DNA of 6,588 nt from Nitrososphaerales archaeon TH5888 (lineage in GTDB: Archaea > Thermoproteota > Nitrososphaeria > Nitrososphaerales > Nitrososphaeraceae). The stretch is taken from positions 1 through 6,588 of the forward strand of contig JAATVN010000060.1 in NCBI GenBank assembly GCA_014523595.1. Direction: 5' to 3'. The notes below the pieces were generated by a model that made no database searches, had not been told where the DNA came from, and worked only from the letters and a program-made list of their open reading frames with translations. The number at the start of each line of letters is the position of its first letter. The first letter of the stretch is position 1. Both the position numbers and the translations under genes were made by a program. Positions 4,894 through 6,588 of this stretch are shown in pieces.

Positions 4894-6282
4894 ATGGAGT
4901 CGTATCGTCTTGATAAAGATTCTCTAGGAGAGGTCAAAGTCCCATCTAATGCTTATTATGGACCATTTACGGTTAGAGCTTCTAGCCAATACAAAGTAAC
5001 AGGTCAGAAACCTCATCTAAACATGATAAAGGCATTTGCAATGATTAAGCGTTCAGCAGCGCTTGCAAACAGAGATTTGAACGTTCTCCCAACAGAAAAA
5101 GCTGATGCAATAGTAAAAGCTTGTGATGAAATTCTCTCGGGAAATTTACTGGACCAATTCATAGTTGATACAATCAATTCAGGCGCAGGAACAGCATTCA
5201 ACATGAATATTAATGAAGTAATTGCAAATAGAGCTCTTGAAATTAGCGGTCATAGTATTGGCGATTATACCTTCATAAATCCCAACGATGATGTAAATAT
5301 GTCACAATCTAGTAACGATACTTTTCCAACAGCGATGCATATCGCATTATTGATGAATATGAAAGGAGTTATAGATTCACTTAGGACACTTATAATGGCT
5401 CTTGAAAAAAAAGGTCAGGAATTTAGAGAGGTTATGAAAATTGGTCGAACGCACCTAATGGATGCAATACCAGTCACGTTAGGCGCGGAATTTGAAGTAT
5501 ATGCTTTTTCTCTTAAAAGAGGTCTAAATAAAATCGTCGATGTTTGTGCTGACTTAGAATATGTGGGATTAGGTGGAACCGCTGTTGGTACGGGGGCCAA
5601 TACACCTTCGGGATATGATAAACTAGTTATCAAGTATCTATCCCAGATATCTGGATTAAGTTTAAAGCCTTCTCAGAATTATTTCTTTTCTTTACAAAGT
5701 AAATTTGAGATAACAATGTGTTCCTCTATTCTAAGAAACATTGCAATTGAGTTAATAAAAATGTCAAATGATATTAGATTGATGGCATCGGGTCCTATAG
5801 CAGGATTATCAGAAATTACAATTCCAGCGGTACATGCTGGATCGTCTATAATGCCTGGTAAAGTAAATCCTTCACTATCAGAATGTCTTAACATGATATG
5901 TTTTATTATAGTAGGAAACGATGTTTCGGTTGCTCTTGCTGCTCAGGCAGGTCAATTTGAATTAAATGTAATGTTACCTGGAATGATAAAAGACATGTTA
6001 GAGTCAACCGATATGTTAAAAAATTTTCTGTCAGGTTATGCAAGTAATATGATAGATGGATTAAAAGCAAATGAGCAGAAACTTGCATCATTTGTGGAAA
6101 AAAGTCCAATCTTGGTAACTCTGCTCAATCCCCATATTGGATACCTCAAAGCATCGGAGATATACAAGGAGTCTATGGCGACCAATAAAAGTATTAGAGA
6201 ACTGATACTTGAAAAAGGACTCATGACAAAAGAAGAACTTGACAATGCCCTTTCAAAGAAAAATATTCTTGGTTCAAAGTAA
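4894..6282 (+). CDS. Class II fumarase/aspartase superfamily lyase, probably fumarate hydratase
   Basis: A 462-residue cytoplasmic enzyme, normal length for class II fumarases and aspartases, which work as tetramers. Fumarase interconverts malate and fumarate; aspartase releases ammonia from aspartate. Conserved blocks are present: LGEVKVPSNAYYGP (11-24), GAGTAFNMNINEVIANRA (97-114), NPNDDVNMSQSSNDTFPTAMHIA (129-151), GRTHLMDAIPVTLG (184-197; His187 in the catalytic THL motif), GGTAVGTG (227-234), and the mobile SS-loop signature GSSIMPGKVNP (316-326; catalytic Ser317/318, Lys323, Asn325). The SSND loop and THL favour fumarase. The AGT-x-x-NMN loop, in place of the bacterial fumarase SGTQ-x-NMN, and the C-terminal IRELILEKGLMTKEELD resemble aspartase. 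Fumarase is favoured because Nitrososphaerota need one for their incomplete citrate cycle, but substrate cannot be settled from sequence. The ATG at 4894 gives the typical short N-terminus. Confidence 0.9.
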   Translation: MESYRLDKDSLGEVKVPSNAYYGPFTVRASSQYKVTGQKPHLNMIKAFAMIKRSAALANRDLNVLPTEKADAIVKACDEILSGNLLDQFIVDTINSGAGTAFNMNINEVIANRALEISGHSIGDYTFINPNDDVNMSQSSNDTFPTAMHIALLMNMKGVIDSLRTLIMALEKKGQEFREVMKIGRTHLMDAIPVTLGAEFEVYAFSLKRGLNKIVDVCADLEYVGLGGTAVGTGANTPSGYDKLVIKYLSQISGLSLKPSQNYFFSLQSKFEITMCSSILRNIAIELIKMSNDIRLMASGPIAGLSEITIPAVHAGSSIMPGKVNPSLSECLNMICFIIVGNDVSVALAAQAGQFELNVMLPGMIKDMLESTDMLKNFLSGYASNMIDGLKANEQKLASFVEKSPILVTLLNPHIGYLKASEIYKESMATNKSIRELILEKGLMTKEELDNALSKKNILGSK

Positions 6283-6336
6283 TTTTGGAACACTGGAATA
6301 AATGTGATTTTGATTTGTTATCATCTGTAGTGTCAA

Positions 6337-6344
6337 TCATTAAT
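6337..6344 (+). promoter_or_regulatory. TATA-like element of the right-edge gene
   Basis: TCATTAAT is centred about 24 bases before the TTG at 6365, the same spacing as for the other genes here. This supports both the TTG start and transcription independent of the upstream lyase. Confidence 0.35.
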
Positions 6345-6364
6345 CAGAGCATAGTAGATCCAAG

Positions 6365-6588
6365 TTGATAGATAAAAGAATCTTAATCACACTTTCTTTT
6401 GGAATATTAGTCGCTATCGTTGTTTACTTCGGTCTTCAAGATTCTCAAAATCGTCCCTCGTTGTCTAGATTGCCAATTTCACCAGATATGGCGATTTTAA
6501 GAGTGGTAAATAGTTTCAACTTATCAGAAAACCAGATTGAAATGTCTCCTCAGTATGTTTATGTAAAATCTGACGGGAATGTATATGA
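6365..6588 (+). CDS. N-terminal part of a membrane-anchored protein of unknown function, TTG start
   Basis: The reading frame is open from an in-frame TAA at 6341-6343 to the window end without a stop, giving 74 complete codons from TTG 6365. The product begins MIDKRILITLSFGILVAIVVYFGLQDS: two basic residues, then one hydrophobic helix (about 6-24), so it is probably inserted with the rest outside the cell. The visible outer part runs SRLPISPDMAILRVVNSFNLSENQIEMSPQYVYVKSDG, a likely small alpha/beta domain with one N-x-S sequon (Asn52). I do not recognise the family. No ATG or GTG lies between the upstream stop and the helix. ATG 6488 (residue 42) would remove the membrane segment and is less likely. 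The gene is truncated by the window edge, not broken. Confidence 0.6.
   Translation, partial: MIDKRILITLSFGILVAIVVYFGLQDSQNRPSLSRLPISPDMAILRVVNSFNLSENQIEMSPQYVYVKSDGNVY

Overview
The window looks like chromosomal DNA from an ammonia-oxidising archaeon of the Nitrososphaerota (Thaumarchaeota). The grounds are an archaeal-type ribosomal protein L10e (uL16), TATA boxes 20-27 bases before most starts with no Shine-Dalgarno sequences (leaderless-type promoters), and TTG start codons. Base composition judged by eye is about mid-30s percent GC. Together with the gene content this would suit the low-GC Nitrososphaerales such as 'Candidatus Nitrosocosmicus', but the genus is inference and no search was run.

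Layout, left to right. (1) A complete L10e gene (40-567). (2) A gene-free, AT-rich stretch of about 460 bases (568-1026) with several short repeats but no recognisable RNA gene. (3) A small conserved-looking protein of unknown function, most likely starting at 1027. (4) Phosphoglycerate kinase with a forced TTG start (1462-2649). (5) On the minus strand, stop-to-stop with pgk and one base apart, a secreted or membrane-anchored seven-bladed beta-propeller of the virginiamycin B lyase-like type with a C-terminal Ig-like domain (2651-4264). (6) A 95-base divergent promoter region holding a near-perfect 16-base palindrome. (7) A YjbQ/UPF0047 family protein whose start is best moved to 4360. (8) A class II fumarase/aspartase superfamily lyase, probably fumarate hydratase (4894-6282). 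(9) The first 74 codons of a membrane-anchored protein of unknown function, starting with TTG at 6365 and running off the right edge.

The genes do not form an operon. Each one has its own promoter-like element, so this is a set of single-gene units: translation (L10e), gluconeogenesis or glycolysis (pgk), the incomplete citrate cycle (fumarase), a YjbQ enzyme and two envelope proteins. I see no mobile element, CRISPR array, tRNA, rRNA or defence system, and no convincing undescribed multi-gene system. The points most worth checking are the surface propeller protein, the mixed fumarase/aspartase active-site signature, the one-base convergent junction, the palindrome between the divergent genes, and the repeat-bearing gap after L10e.
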